Shown piece after piece: positions 44,862 through 55,198 of a stretch of 64,000 nt of DNA; the stretch's first letter is position 1; the number at the start of each line of letters is the position of its first letter. The DNA is taken from assembly GCA_022414725.1 (NCBI GenBank), contig CM039462.1, forward strand, positions 127,135,556-127,199,555. Direction: 5' to 3'. Under the pieces are notes generated by a model. That model was not told the DNA's origin. It worked only from the letters and a program-made list of their open reading frames with translations, and made no database searches. This DNA comes from Microglena sp. YARC (lineage: Eukaryota; Chlorophyta; Chlorophyceae; Chlamydomonadales; Chlamydomonadaceae). The position numbers and the translations under genes are program-made.

Positions 44862-45006
44862 AAACAAGTGGCGGAGCCCCTTTTACCTCCCCCCAGCGGA
44901 GCGACCGGGGGCTCCCGGAGGGGAGCCCCCACAAAGGAGTCCGCGAGGAACCGAGCGGGTGGGCGACCGGAGGGGAGCCCACAGTGTAACATCAACCAGC
45001 AGACAC
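44862..45006 (+). repeat. GC-rich dispersed element, copy 4
   Basis: Its 5' flank (ATATGTCGCCAACACTTGGA) is the same mariner transposase sequence that flanks copy 1 at 18,450, so copies 1 and 4 share an insertion site and were duplicated together with the host transposon. Confidence 0.8.
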
Positions 45007-45526
45007 ACTACATCGTAATCTCTGGCTGGCGTGGCTTTACTTCAGCGCAACTTCTGAACCCACCACCGGAAAATTCCGACGCGTCCACGGCAGTACATCG
45101 AAATCTCTGGCTGGCGTAGATACAGTGGTGCTTGGCAGCTTGTAATGTCAATTTAAGATTTTTTACAAAATTGACGTTGAAGAGGGACATATGTGTCGAT
45201 GTGTAAATACTAGGCACAGTTTTTTCTCAAATAAAGTGGGACAAAAATGTAACTACAAGAGCAATGTGGAATTTTGCGAAAATATAACACTCTCCAAGAA
45301 ACTTGTTCATGTCCAGTCCAGTACCAATGTGTCTAACTTTATACAGACCCAATCATTGGGGATATAGGTACTCCAATTTCATCATGATCGCGCGCCACAC
45401 TCTCCTCATAATCCACAATCCCTAGCTACATCAGGTGCCTCGCCAGGGCGTGCATCTGCGACTGCAAGTTTTTGGTCGACATACACACATTGCAGTTGCA
45501 GCCGCTCACGACGTGTGCTGCGGCTC

Positions 45527-45965
45527 TCATGATACCCTCCTCGTCCTGTCTGATCTCGAAAGGTTTATCCCGAAAAGTACACTGAATGCCATGTTAGCCA
45601 TTGTACATGCGTCAAATGAAGTGAGGCCTCTCTCGAATAGCATGTGCATGATGGTAATGTGCCCGTGTGCGAATGCCTTGTCATAGTGATCGTCGGCGTA
45701 GCCAGTTCTGTCTATCGCATTAGCGTCCAGTAGGATCTGCACGACCTCAGCGTACCCAAACTTGCAGGCAATCATGAATGGGTCGTCGAAGTGGTTCCGA
45801 CGGAGACGCACGGGTCCTCCAGTGATGAGGAAACTCCTCACGATGTCTGGGCGGTTGCGTCTGATGGCCAGGCCCATGCACTCAATGACAATCTTGTCAT
45901 TGATGACATCCTTCCAGGATTCTTGCATGCATCTCAAAGCTTCAATGCTCCCGTCACTGTGTATG
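45527..45965 (-). pseudogene. F-box/ankyrin gene, 3' half (interrupted)
   Basis: Ankyrin-type repeats run through 'IHSDGSIEALRCMQESWKDV', 'MGLAIRRNRPDIVRSFLI', 'PFMIACKFGYAEVVQILLDA' and 'KAFAHGHITIMHMLFERG', to the stop at 45,527. The 5' half lies at 55,199-55,561 on the same strand. Removing the 9.2-kb element and one TATG copy joins the halves in frame across a codon. The interrupted gene is therefore probably null, unless the element excises. Confidence 0.85.
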
Positions 45966-46042
45966 AATGGGCGTTCCTGCTTCCGAACGGATTTCCAATC
46001 TTACAATCACTTTTTGGGGGTCTTTTGATGCTTTTCAAATGC

Positions 46043-46287
46043 AATCTTACGATAAAAAACGTAAGATTGTAGTCAATTTTGACAAAATATGCTTGAAATG
46101 AGCTTGAAAGACGGAGAAACGTACAGATTGCGAATGTTACAACGTTGAAATGCCATATTTTGTAACAAAAGGTGTTAACATCAATTCGTGTCTTACAATT
46201 ATAATTGTAAGAAATAAAGGGAAAGCGGACGGTTATAAGGCGGCAGGCAGAATTCAGCTTTTACATCTTACAATAAAAATCGTAAGT
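46043..46287. promoter_or_regulatory. Left subterminal CTTAC/GTAAG hairpins
   Basis: Palindromes at 46,043-46,068, 46,191-46,212 (perfect, TCTTACAATTATAATTGTAAGA is its form in full: 11-bp arms) and 46,267-46,287. They mirror two at the right end (55,057-55,081 and 55,131-55,156). Subterminal repeats of this type are usually transposase-binding sites. Confidence 0.6.
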
Positions 46288-46341
46288 ATAATTCATTTAA
46301 TTTTTCTAATTTAGTAAAAAAACGGCTATGTGTCAAACATC

Positions 46342-47331
46342 TTACTCCTCCTCCTCCCCCCCCCTCCTCGTCCTCCTCTTCCTCCTCCTTCTCCTCCTCC
46401 ATGTCCCCATCCCCATCTTCCTCCTCCTCCATTCTCCCTCCTCCTCAGCAATGTCTGCATTGTCTCCATCCGATTGCACAGCCTCTGCCCTGGTGTCCTT
46501 CTCAATGGATTGACAAGCTAGGAGCATGCTTGTGTGGTACTTTCTCTGGATCTTCATACCCTTGGTGGGTTCGCAGCTAAATTGAAATGCGTCAATGGGA
46601 ATATCGCCCGTCCATGTTGCTTTTCTCCTAACCCCCACGGTAATAGGCACAAGCTTGTGGTCCATCCAATCTTCTGGCCAAGTTGGGTATTGTGTTTCAG
46701 TGTACACCAACTTCTGAGCCCCAGAGTACAAGGGCTTTAAATACACACATTCCACTTCTCCATTCACTGGTAGTGATTTGACCTCCACCACGTCCCATCC
46801 TCTCAATCCGCTAGAGTCATCCATTTGTACCTTGACCACAGCGACATGACCAACAACCAAATCAGTAGTGGGATCGTAGGCTATTCTTCTATCCGGCTTC
46901 GTCCCTTGTGAAGAATATAAGTACAACACATCCTCCTCCTCTGGCCTTTCCATATTAGTCTCCAAAGTGTGTGCAACCTTCATAGTCTTGGCAATCTCGT
47001 TACTTGCAGGTAAAAGGTCTGACACATCCATGGACAAGTCATCCAATGCTGCTATTAAGCGCTTGGCCATTGATTTCTCAGACTGTGTCAGAACACGACT
47101 GGTTGCTGACAACTCCGATGGGAAGTCGACAAAATGTTGGTCTTTCGGGTACTCCCCAGTCACAGCATCATCTGGTTTGAGTGCTCCAATAACTCTTCTC
47201 AACTTTGAAGAAATCAGTCCACCACTTATTGCTGGCTTCCCAAGTTTCACGAAGCGTCTCGGCAATATGTTTGAAGGACTGGGCATGGGATGGGCCATCG
47301 GCTGCTGGTTCATCCATCGGCTGCTGGTCAT
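46342..47331 (-). CDS. Transposon ORF, C-terminal part, unknown domain
   Basis: An open frame of about 300 residues with good coding composition: 'EKSMAKRLIAALDDLSMDVS', 'VVGHVAVVKVQMDDSSGLRG', 'TWPEDWMDHKLVPITVGVRR', and an acidic then Arg-rich tail from a GGA/TCC tract. The segment before it ('FKHIAETLRETWEASNKWWT') is in another frame (47,440-47,210), and that frame is fed by an exon from 47,669. It is probably the C-terminal extension of the transposase, with frame breaks or short unrecognised introns. Its last 130 bp recur inverted at 54,615-54,745. Confidence 0.5.
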   Translation of the reverse strand: MTSSRWMNQQPMAHPMPSPSNILPRRFVKLGKPAISGGLISSKLRRVIGALKPDDAVTGEYPKDQHFVDFPSELSATSRVLTQSEKSMAKRLIAALDDLSMDVSDLLPASNEIAKTMKVAHTLETNMERPEEEDVLYLYSSQGTKPDRRIAYDPTTDLVVGHVAVVKVQMDDSSGLRGWDVVEVKSLPVNGEVECVYLKPLYSGAQKLVYTETQYPTWPEDWMDHKLVPITVGVRRKATWTGDIPIDAFQFSCEPTKGMKIQRKYHTSMLLACQSIEKDTRAEAVQSDGDNADIAEEEGEWRRRKMGMGTWRRRRRRKRRTRRGGEEEE

Positions 47332-47579
47332 CGGCTGCTGGTTCTAGAACCAGAAGGTCCTCCGCTGCGTGTCGTACACGGACATCAGCTACGGGTCCTG
47401 CACGGTCGTCACCGGCGGTTTGTACAGGACCATCGGCCATGTGGCCTGCAAGGACGTCACCTCCGGGCTTCTCGTTATGAATAGTCTTCCAGACAGCCGC
47501 CCAGTTTGCCTCGATATTCTCGAGCTCTTCAATCTTGATCTTGGGGCTTCCTTAAATACTGTTATGGTGTCCACCAGTG

Positions 47580-47669
47580 GGAAGCCTTGAAGGACGTAAA
47601 TAGGTTCAGCGTCATTGTCCCACTGTCCTCTCCAAGATCCTGACTCGTCATACTCCTTGTAATAGACCC
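47580..47669 (-). CDS. Transposase exon downstream of intron 2
   Basis: After an AG acceptor (CAATTGCAG) the frame reads 'GVYYKEYDESGSWRGQWDND', then 'AEPIYVLQGFPLVDTITVFK' and beyond. It continues in phase with the preceding DUF7869-like exon. The frame is lost near 47,540. Confidence 0.5.
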
Positions 47670-47953
47670 CTGCAATTGTTGGTGTGCAAACATGTATTGT
47701 ATATTAGTGAATCATTTAGGACACCCATATTCCTCCCGACTATACTCGGGAGCATCCCTTGGATAATACATCCTAGGTCCTAGGTACAACTTCCTTTGTA
47801 TCATTTAGTTTCTATTGAAGACTGTACATGTAAATCAATGAGGACATGGCACACCCATATTCCTCCCGAGCATAATCGGGAGCATTGTGCAGACAGTACA
47901 TACACGCACGGTAGCATTTAATTTGTAAATATCAGTATATCAAGTATTCTTAC
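47670..47953 (-). other. Transposon intron 2 with two CTCCCGA hairpins
   Basis: GTAAGAAT donor and TTGCAG acceptor on the minus strand. It holds CTCCCGACTATACTCGGGAG (47,745) and CTCCCGAGCATAATCGGGAG (47,865), whose stems stay paired despite loop changes. Confidence 0.65.
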
Positions 47954-48479
47954 CGACTCTCCCGTTGGGACCTTTCGTTATCTTGAATGCGTGTAAACGG
48001 CGATTAACTCCTTTGACGGTGCTAGTGCCATGTCCGAACAACTTGTAAACGTTGTCTAGGAGGACAGCGGAGAAGTCCCCTATAGAGGTCACGACGTCTT
48101 GCCTTGTGTAAGGGCCCATTCTCTTGAATAAGTTACCAACAATGCCCATCAGATGGTCCAGGGTGTACACTTCCATGTTCTTTAACCCTTGCGAGATCAC
48201 AGAGTACTTTTGGTCAAGATTGCTATGTGTGTGTCCGGGAGGGAGGAAATGGACGTACACCTCCTCAAACCAGTTCATCTCAACCAGCAAGGACAAGTAT
48301 GCGAACATGAAAGCGTTCTTGTTGTCCTTTGCCGCGTTGCCCATTTGCAAGAAGCAATACGGTGGAAGCTGCCCCTCTTCTTCAAGGACCCGGTTGAAGA
48401 AATGTTGGAAGCATGATATAGTCAGATTGATGGACTGCGAGTAGAATGGCAAAGCCCAATAACCAATGAAGCCTCTTCC
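47954..48479 (-). CDS. Transposase exon, DDE-like DUF7869 core
   Basis: After a CTCCCAG acceptor: 'GRGFIGYWALPFYSQSINLT', 'YCFLQMGNAAKDNKNAFMFA', 'FEEVYVHFLPPGHTHSNLDQ', 'KYSVISQGLKNMEVYTLDHL'. The N-x4-N-K-N block and the F-L-P-x-G-H-T-H-x3-D-Q block are the signature of the DUF7869-type transposase/integrase-like family of eukaryotic mobile elements. The usual D-N of the first block reads G-N here, which could remove a catalytic Asp. The exon ends at GTAAGAAT. Confidence 0.65.
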
Positions 48480-48632
48480 CTGGGAGAATAATCCTGAGTT
48501 AACATAGAAGGAAACATGAAGTCAGAATATTAGCATTATTTTGTTAAGTAATCATTTCAAGTTTTAAATACTGTGTATGCTCCCGATTATGATCGGGAGG
48601 ACATGTCCTACGTGCGCTGTATTTGTACTCAC
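48480..48632 (-). other. Transposon intron 1 with CTCCCGAT hairpin
   Basis: A GTGAGTAC donor and CTCCCAG acceptor on the minus strand bound a 153-bp intron containing CTCCCGATCATAATCGGGAG (minus sense) near 48,580. Confidence 0.65.
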
Positions 48633-48800
48633 ACATGATGCGTGTCTTTAGAAGATCACCTCCTGCAGTCTTCTTTGTATGTGAGAAGTGGCGTGACTGA
48701 GGAAGATTAGTCTTCTTGTTGTCCATTGCATCAGCGGATACGTGCAAGAAGAGCTTCGGATACTGTTCAGACAGTTTTTCACAGATGTCATACCTACGCC
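48633..48800 (-). CDS. Transposase exon with first acidic motif
   Basis: The frame reads 'YDICEKLSEQYPKLFLHVSA' then 'DAMDNKKTNLPQSRH' and 'GGDLLKTRIM' up to the GTGAGT donor. The (I/S)-D-x-M-D-x-x-K-T-x-x-P block precedes the N-K-N block in DUF7869-like proteins. The upstream boundary near 48,800 is not resolved. Confidence 0.55.
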
Positions 48801-49059
48801 TTGACTGGTTTTAGGATTGCTTTCCCCCTACTTTTCTTCTCCACGGGAATATTTGTCTGGCTTACTCCTTATGACTTGTGTTGTGGAATCCCAGGAATTC
48901 TGGGTACCAGAATACCAGGGATTGGGGGGAATGTTATGATACAGCCTATAGCTGTATCAGTAACGGTGCGGGGCTTAGGTCCGACACCCACTCTAGCAGC
49001 TGGTGACCAGGCATCTGCCTGGCAGCTAGCAGTGTAGTAGGTGACTTCAAGCGAATAGG

Positions 49060-50125
49060 GTCGTTGGGTTTGTCAATGCTCCCGATTATGATCGGGAGAA
49101 TTGTGTGTATTCCGAGTTTGGTTTTCTCAATCATTCGCTCGTTGGGTTTGACAATGCTCCCGATTATGATCGGAGGACTGTGGGTATTCTGAGTTTGGTT
49201 TTTCTCAATCATTCGCTCGTTGGGTTTGACAATGCTCCCGATTATGATCAAGAGGACTGTGGGTATTCTGAGTTTGGTTTTTCTCAATCATTCGTTCGTT
49301 GGGTTTGACAATGCTCCCGATTATGATAGGGAGGACTATGGGTATGCCGAGTACAAAAAAAAAAAAAAAAAAAAAATGCTGAGTACATGTTTTCTGAATC
49401 ATTTGCTCGTTAGGTTTGTCAGTGCTCCCGATTATGATCGGGAGGACTGTGTGTATTCCGAATTTAGTTTTCTCAATCATTCGCTCGTTGGGTTTGTCAC
49501 TGCTCCCGATTATGATCGGGAGGAATGTGTGTATTCCGAATTTAATTTTCTCAATCATTCGCTCGTTGGGTTTGACAATGCTCCCGATTATGATCGGGAG
49601 GACTCTGTGTATTCCGAATTTGGTTTTCTCAATCATTCGCTCGTTGGGTTTGTCAATGCTCCCGATTATGATCGGGAGGACCGTGGGTATTCTGAGTTTG
49701 GTTTTTCTCAATCATTCGTTCGTTGGGTTTGACAATGCTCCCGATTATGATCGGGAGGACTATGGGTATGCCGAGTACAAAAAAAAAAAAAAAAAAAAAA
49801 ATGCCGAGTACATGTTTCCTGAATCATTCGCTCGTTGGGTTTGTCAGTGCTCCCGATTATGATCGGGAGGACTGTGTGTATTCCGAGTTTTGTTTTCTCA
49901 ATCATTCGCGCGTTGGGTTTGTCACTGCTCCCGATTATGATCGGGAGGAATGTGTGTATTCCGAATTTGGTTTTCTCAATCATTCGCTCGTTGGGTTTGA
50001 CAATGCTCCCGATTATGATCGGGAGGACTCTGTGTATTCCGAATTTGGTTTTCTCAATCATTCGCTCGTTGGGTTTGGCAATGCTCCCGATTATGATCGG
50101 GAGGACCGTGGGTATTCTGAGTTTG
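49060..50125 (+). repeat. Hairpin array 1 (about 13 units)
   Basis: Units of about 78 bp, each with CTCCCGATTATGATCGGGAG and TCTCAATCATTCGCTCGTTG. Two units carry an insert of about 22 A plus TGCCGAGTACATG, giving a higher-order period of about 420 bp. All frames remain open in places, producing repetitive pseudo-ORFs. The array is inverted relative to array 2. Confidence 0.95.
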
Positions 50126-50207
50126 GTTTTTTCTATATCTGAATCTGATTTTGAATCTGAATCTGAATCTCAATCATTTGCTTTACCAACCTATTTGTCT
50201 TTCGTAG

Positions 50208-50500
50208 GGTCTACAATGACAGTACCGTGGAAGTAAAACTCCAATCGGACGGGAAGGATTTGGGATGCAGCGTCATGGACGAATGGACCAAGGAGCGCCA
50301 AGTGCCAATGAACATCGAAGTCGTTGTTGGTGGACCAGACTTCTATGTTACGGCTACGCACGCTCACTGGTTGAGGTTTCGCGGCGAATGCAGGCATATG
50401 TGCGGAGCAGATGCATTCTGGTCGACACTCACCCTTGCGGAAGTCAAGACAGCCCAGTTGCTTGAAGTCACTAGCATTCGGAGGCCCATGTTAGGAGCCC
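50208..50500 (+). repeat. Inverted-duplicated transposon exon, plus copy
   Basis: After TTTCGTAG the plus strand reads 'VYNDSTVEVKLQSDGKDLGC', 'VPMNIEVVVGGPDFYVTATH' and 'AHWLRFRGECRHMCGADAFW'. Matches 51,060-51,332 on the other strand. It is a coding exon of unknown domain present in both orientations. Confidence 0.8.
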
Positions 50501-51059
50501 TATCATGGATACCAGTTCACATTCAGGCTCTTGGGTTGGTAGTTGACAATGCGCAGCAAGCCTGTCAGGGTCGGCGAGGGCGAATTTATCGCCGACAAAG
50601 AGCTTGAGGAAACTAGGGCGTGGGTTGAGACATGCGAAGGAAAGCTCATGAGCGATTTCGAGGAGTTTGGTCCTAGCGACAGGAGGACGTCACCTCGATG
50701 TACACCAAAAGGGCCTTCACCTGACGCCGGTAAGAGAGCAATCGAACGGACTGTACTGCTGCACCGTGGCTCAGGTTAAATTTTCAAATCTGACAGGTAC
50801 ATTTCGAATGTTACGTACGCGGTGGGATGTACACCGTTCGAAACAACCATTGTGTGCTGACCGCACTTGCCGCTTTCAATTTCGATAGGATATTGCGTAA
50901 CTTCTGCACTCTTTACATTTCCTACAGCCTCCGCGAAGAAGTCAGGAAAGGCGCGACGAGGTCAGCTTCCTACAATCAACGAAGAGGACAGATCGCCGAC
51001 AACTTTGTAAGGTCATCGTATTCAAATTGGTATCTCCTTATAGCCCAGCTCCTGACATG

Positions 51060-51332
51060 GGCCTCCGAATGCTAGTGACTTCAAGCAACTGGGCTGTCTT
51101 GACTTCCGCAAGGGTGAGAGTCGACCAGAATGCTCCGCACATATGCCTGCATTCGCCGTGAAACCTCAACCAGTGAGCGTGCGTAGCCGTAACATAGAAG
51201 TCTGGTCCACCAACAACGACTTCGATGTTCATTGGCACTTGGCGCTCCTTGGTGCATTCGTCCATGACGCCGCATCCCAAATCCTTCCCGTCCGATTGGA
51301 GTTTAACTTCCACTGTACTGTCATTGTAGACC
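51060..51332 (-). CDS. Inverted-duplicated transposon exon, minus copy
   Basis: After a CTTCCGCAG acceptor at 51,333 the minus strand reads the same domain, 'YNDSTVEVKLQSDGKDLGCG' to 'RFHGECRHMCG'. This orientation matches the transposase gene, so it may be a genuine upstream exon, with the plus copy its duplicate. Differences include a six-base deletion. The spacer 50,500-51,060 holds no recognised gene. Confidence 0.5.
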
Positions 51333-51414
51333 CTGCGGAAGACAAATAGGTTGGTAAAGCAAATGATTGAGATTCAGATTCAGATTCAAAATCAGATTCA
51401 GATATAGAAAAACC

Positions 51415-53335
51415 AAACTCAGAATACCCATAGTCCTCCCGATCATAATCGGGAGCATTGTCAAACCCAACGAGCAAATGATTGAGAAAACCAAATTCGG
51501 AATACCGACAGTCCTCCCGATCATAATCGGGAGCATTGACAAACCCAACGAGCGAATGATTGAGAAAACAAAACTCGGAATACACACAGTCCTCCCGATC
51601 ATAATCGGGAGCACTGACAAACCCATCGAGCGAATGATTCAGAAAACACGTGCTCGGCATATCCATAGTCCTCCCGATCATAATCGGGAGCATTGTCAAA
51701 CCCAACGAGCGAATGATTGAGAAAACCTAATTCGGAATACACACCGTCCTCCCGATCATAATCGGAAGCACTGACAAACCCAACGAGCGAATGATTCAGA
51801 AAACATGTACTCGTTTTTTTTTTTTTTTTTTTTTGTACTCGGCATACCAATAGTCCTCCCAATCATAATCGGGAGCATTGTCAAACCCAACGAGCGAATG
51901 ATTGAAAAAAAAAAAACTCAGAATACCCATAGTCCTCCCGATCATAATCGGGAGCATTGTCGAACACAACGAGCAAATGATTGAGAAAACCAAATTCGGA
52001 ATACACAGAGTCCTTCCGATCATAATCGGGAGCATTGTCAAACCCAACGAGGGAATGATTGAGAAAACCAAATTCGGAATACACACAGTCCTCCCGATCA
52101 TAATCGGGAGCACTGACAAACCCAACGTGCGAATGATTCAGAAAACATGTACTCGGCATTTTTTTTTTTTTTTTTTTACTCGGCATACCCATAGTCCTCC
52201 CGATCATAATCGGGAGCATTGTCAGACCCAACGAACGAATGATTGAGAATAACCAAACTCAGAATACCCACAGTCCTCCCGATCATAATCGGGAGCATTG
52301 TCAAACCCAACGAGCGAATGATTAAGAAAACATATAAACAGCATTTTTTTTTTTTTTTTTTTTTTTGTACTCGGCATACCCATAGTCCTCCCGATCATAA
52401 TCGGGAGCATTGTCAAACCCAACGAGCAAATGATTAAGAAAACCAAATTCGGAATACACACAGTCCTCCTGATCATAATTGGGAGCATTGACAAACCCAA
52501 CGAGCGAATGATTGAGAAAACCAAATTCGGAATACACAGAGTCCTCCCGATCATAATCGGGAGCATTGTCAAACCCAACGAGCGAATGATTGAGAAAACC
52601 AAATTCGGAATACACACAGTCCTCCCGATCATAATCGGGAGCACTTACAAACCTAACGAGCGAATGATTCAGAAAACATGTACTCGGCATTTTTTTTTTT
52701 TTTTTTTTTTTGACAACGCATACCCAAAACAATTTCCCTATCGTAATCGGGAGCATTGACAAACCCAACGAACGAATGATTGAGAAAAACCAAACTCAGA
52801 ATACAAACAGTCCTCCCGATCATAATCGGGAGCATTGACAAACCCAACGAGCGAATGATTGAGAAAACCAAATTCGGAATACACAGAGTCCTCCCGATCA
52901 TAATTGGGAGCATTGTCAAACCCAACGAGCGAATGATTGAGAAAACTAAATTCGGAATACACACAGTCCTCCCGATCATAATCGGGAGCACTGACAAACC
53001 TAACGAGCAAATGATTCAGAAAACATGTACTCAGCATTTTTTTTTTTTTTTCTTTTTTTGTACTCGGCATACCCATAGTCCTCCCTATCATAATCGGGAG
53101 CATTGTCAAACCCAACGAACGAATGATTGAGAAAAACCAAACTCAGAATACCCACAGTCCTCTTGATCATAATCGGGAGCATTGTCAAACCCAACGAGCG
53201 AATGATTGAGAAAAACCAAACTCAGAATACCCACAGTCCTCCCGATCATAATCGGGAGCATTGTCAAACCCAACGCGCGAATGATTGAGAAAACCAAACT
53301 CGGAATACACACAGTCCTCCCGATCATAAAAAAAT
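51415..53335 (-). repeat. Hairpin array 2 (about 23 units)
   Basis: Same units as array 1 in inverted orientation, with poly-T inserts at 51,815, 52,160, 52,345, 52,690 and 53,037. The last unit is cut at 53,330. Together with array 1 and the exon pair it forms a palindrome-like structure about 4.2 kb across. Confidence 0.95.
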
Positions 53336-53339
53336 CAAT

Positions 53340-54640
53340 CCTAAAACCTGTCAAAGAAAACTTGATCCACCGAATGCCTAGACGGAACAGGCAAAAGGGC
53401 TAAATTCTTCTGGGCTGTGACATTTCATCAGTCATGCTATGCAAGTCAAGCAGGCCTCAACTACACATCTTTGCTTTACCTATTGCAGTACTGGGCCACT
53501 AAAACAAACCTAGTAAATAGGTAGGTGGCCGAGGTGGGCAAGAACACAGTAAAATAGAAGAACTGCAGGTGTACATGATCCATATGTCAGTGTCATGTAA
53601 AGTACCAATCACAACATAAACACCCAACCACACTCCCGGCAAAGATTAACCAATAAACAAGGCAACCTGTTGGCAAGCAGTAACTTGGTCAACACAGGCA
53701 CAAGGCAGCTAAGTCTGGGCTACAATTGCAGTCTACCACTACAATGCAATTCATAACCAAACCAGACGCTATGGAAATCTTGGAACGGTAGCTAAGGATG
53801 CATGCCATATGGGTATGCAGTACTGTCCGCCATTACTCTGACGCAGGTGCAAGCGGGTAACCATCATGCAGGTAGGCAGGCCTCAGGAAGGTGCAGGCGG
53901 GTGCAGAGCTGTTCGCCAGTACTCCGGCGCAGGTGCTGGCCCGGCGCGTGTCCTGGTCTGGTCTGGCAGGTGCAGGCGGGTAACCGCCATGCAGGTAGGC
54001 AGACCTATCCAGTGCTCCGAGCGCCAGTGCTCCTGGCTATCTGCCCAGCATCCACCAGAGAAGGTGCTAGGCAGGACAGTGACAGTGAAATGCATTGCGC
54101 AAAGGGTGCGAGAATTAGAAGCAACTCGGGGGTTATTCACAACCACCCGGTGCTAATGCAGATGCGCAGCAAGGCGATGCAGAAAGCGAAAGGCAAAGCA
54201 GCAGATCATGAGAACAGAGCTGAAGTGAATTCCCATAGCAGTGAAATGCATTGCGCAAAAGGTGCGAGAATTAGGTGCAACTCGGGACCATGCAGGGCCA
54301 CCCGGTGCTAATGCGGATGCGCAGCAAAGCAATGCAGGATGCGAAAGGCAATTTGCGCAAGGCATGAAAGGAGGTGAAAGCGCAAGGCATGAAAAGAGGT
54401 GAAAGCGCAAGGCATGAAGCAAAGCCTTACCGACTTATCAAAAACAGTCTTTCATGCGTGCGCAGCAAGGGGGGGCCCGGCAAGGGGGGTCAATCAATGC
54501 ACATCAAGGGGTCATGCAAAGGGGTCAAGCTGCCAGGTCATGCAAAGGGGTCAAGCTGCCAGAGAAGGTGCTGGGCATGGCAATCAATGCACAGCAAGGA
54601 GTCATGCAAAGGGGTCAAGCTGCCAATCCATTGAGAAGGA
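53340..54640. repeat. Transposon right part: short direct repeats, no clear gene
   Basis: Direct repeats include GGTGCAGGCGGGTAACC (53,848 and 53,970), GTGAAATGCATTGCGCAAA (54,086 and 54,240), GCGCAAGGCATGAAA (three copies near 54,380) and GTCATGCAAAGGGGTCAAGC (54,510-54,625). No convincing exon, though unrecognised exons cannot be excluded. Confidence 0.6.
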
Positions 54641-54745
54641 CACCAAGGCAGAGGCTGTGAAATCGGATGGAGACAATGTAGACATTGCTAAGGAGGAGGA
54701 GATGGAGGAGGAGGAAGATGGGGATGGGGGCATGGAGGAGGAGAT
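54615..54745 (+). repeat. Inverted copy of the transposon gene's 3' end
   Basis: CAATCCATTGAGAAGGACAC to GAAGATGGGGATGGGGGCA encodes 'QSIEKDTKAEAVKSDGDN', the same tail as the ORF at 46,342-46,520, but in opposite orientation near the other end. Confidence 0.8.
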
Positions 54746-55056
54746 TCTAGTGCAGCGATTGTACAGGCGCTGTTGTTACCCAACAAGTTAGCATTGGCCC
54801 TCTTTCTACAACGTGATAGCCTGTCATAAGTACTAAGTTGTACTTTCGAACTGTTGAGTTGTGAGTTGTGAGATAAATAATTATGAGCAATGCGTTCAAG
54901 ACTTTGTAAACAGCTTTCACCTTCCTCTTGACTGTCCTCTACAATTGATTTTGTATTGGAATACTTCGAAGGAACTTTCTCTCTCTCCAAACGAGCAAAT
55001 CAATGTTACAATTGAAATTGAAGGGAATAGTCTCTTTCTCCGGAATGCAACAAAAC

Positions 55057-55156
55057 AATCTTACATAATAAATTGTAAGATATTTTCGTAAAATACACCA
55101 AAAAAGCAAAACCGATTAATTTGCGAAAACGATCTTACAATATTTATCGTAAGATT
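55057..55156. promoter_or_regulatory. Right subterminal CTTAC/GTAAG hairpins
   Basis: AATCTTACATAATAAATTGT.. (55,057-55,081) and GATCTTACAATATTTATCGT.. (55,131-55,156), mirroring the left end. Confidence 0.6.
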
Positions 55157-55198
55157 TCAGTAAAATAAAAAATCCGTTCGGAAGCAGGAACGCCCATT

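Larger units (their letters stand above)
45966..55198. mobile_element. 9.2-kb TIR DNA transposon with 4-bp TSD (TATG)
   Basis: 29-bp identical inverted ends (AATGGGCGTTCCTGC then TTCCGAACGGATTT), flanked by TATG at 45,962-45,965 and 55,199-55,202. Near each end are CTTAC..GTAAG hairpins. The interior has a minus-strand, intron-bearing DDE/DUF7869-like transposase gene, a second ORF, an inverted duplication around 50.2-51.3 kb and two hairpin arrays. The MITEs at 20,120 and 33,264 share the end motif and 4-bp duplication. A 4-bp duplication is known for, e.g., Sola, Academ and Ginger groups, but I cannot assign a superfamily. Confidence 0.93.

Noticed and set aside
49060..53335. Regular palindromic repeats that look like a CRISPR array
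   Set aside because: The sequences between the hairpins are themselves repeated, not unique spacers. The units lie in introns of a eukaryotic transposon, and no cas genes are present.
49105..53403. Many 60-170 aa repetitive ORFs on both strands
   Set aside because: They arise because the 78-bp unit length is divisible by 3 and keeps frames open; they follow the DNA repeat exactly.
45966..55198. Polinton/Maverick or integrated virophage
   Set aside because: No protein-primed polymerase, retroviral-type integrase, packaging ATPase or capsid motif was seen. The duplication is 4 bp, not 5-6 bp, and the gene content is transposase-like.
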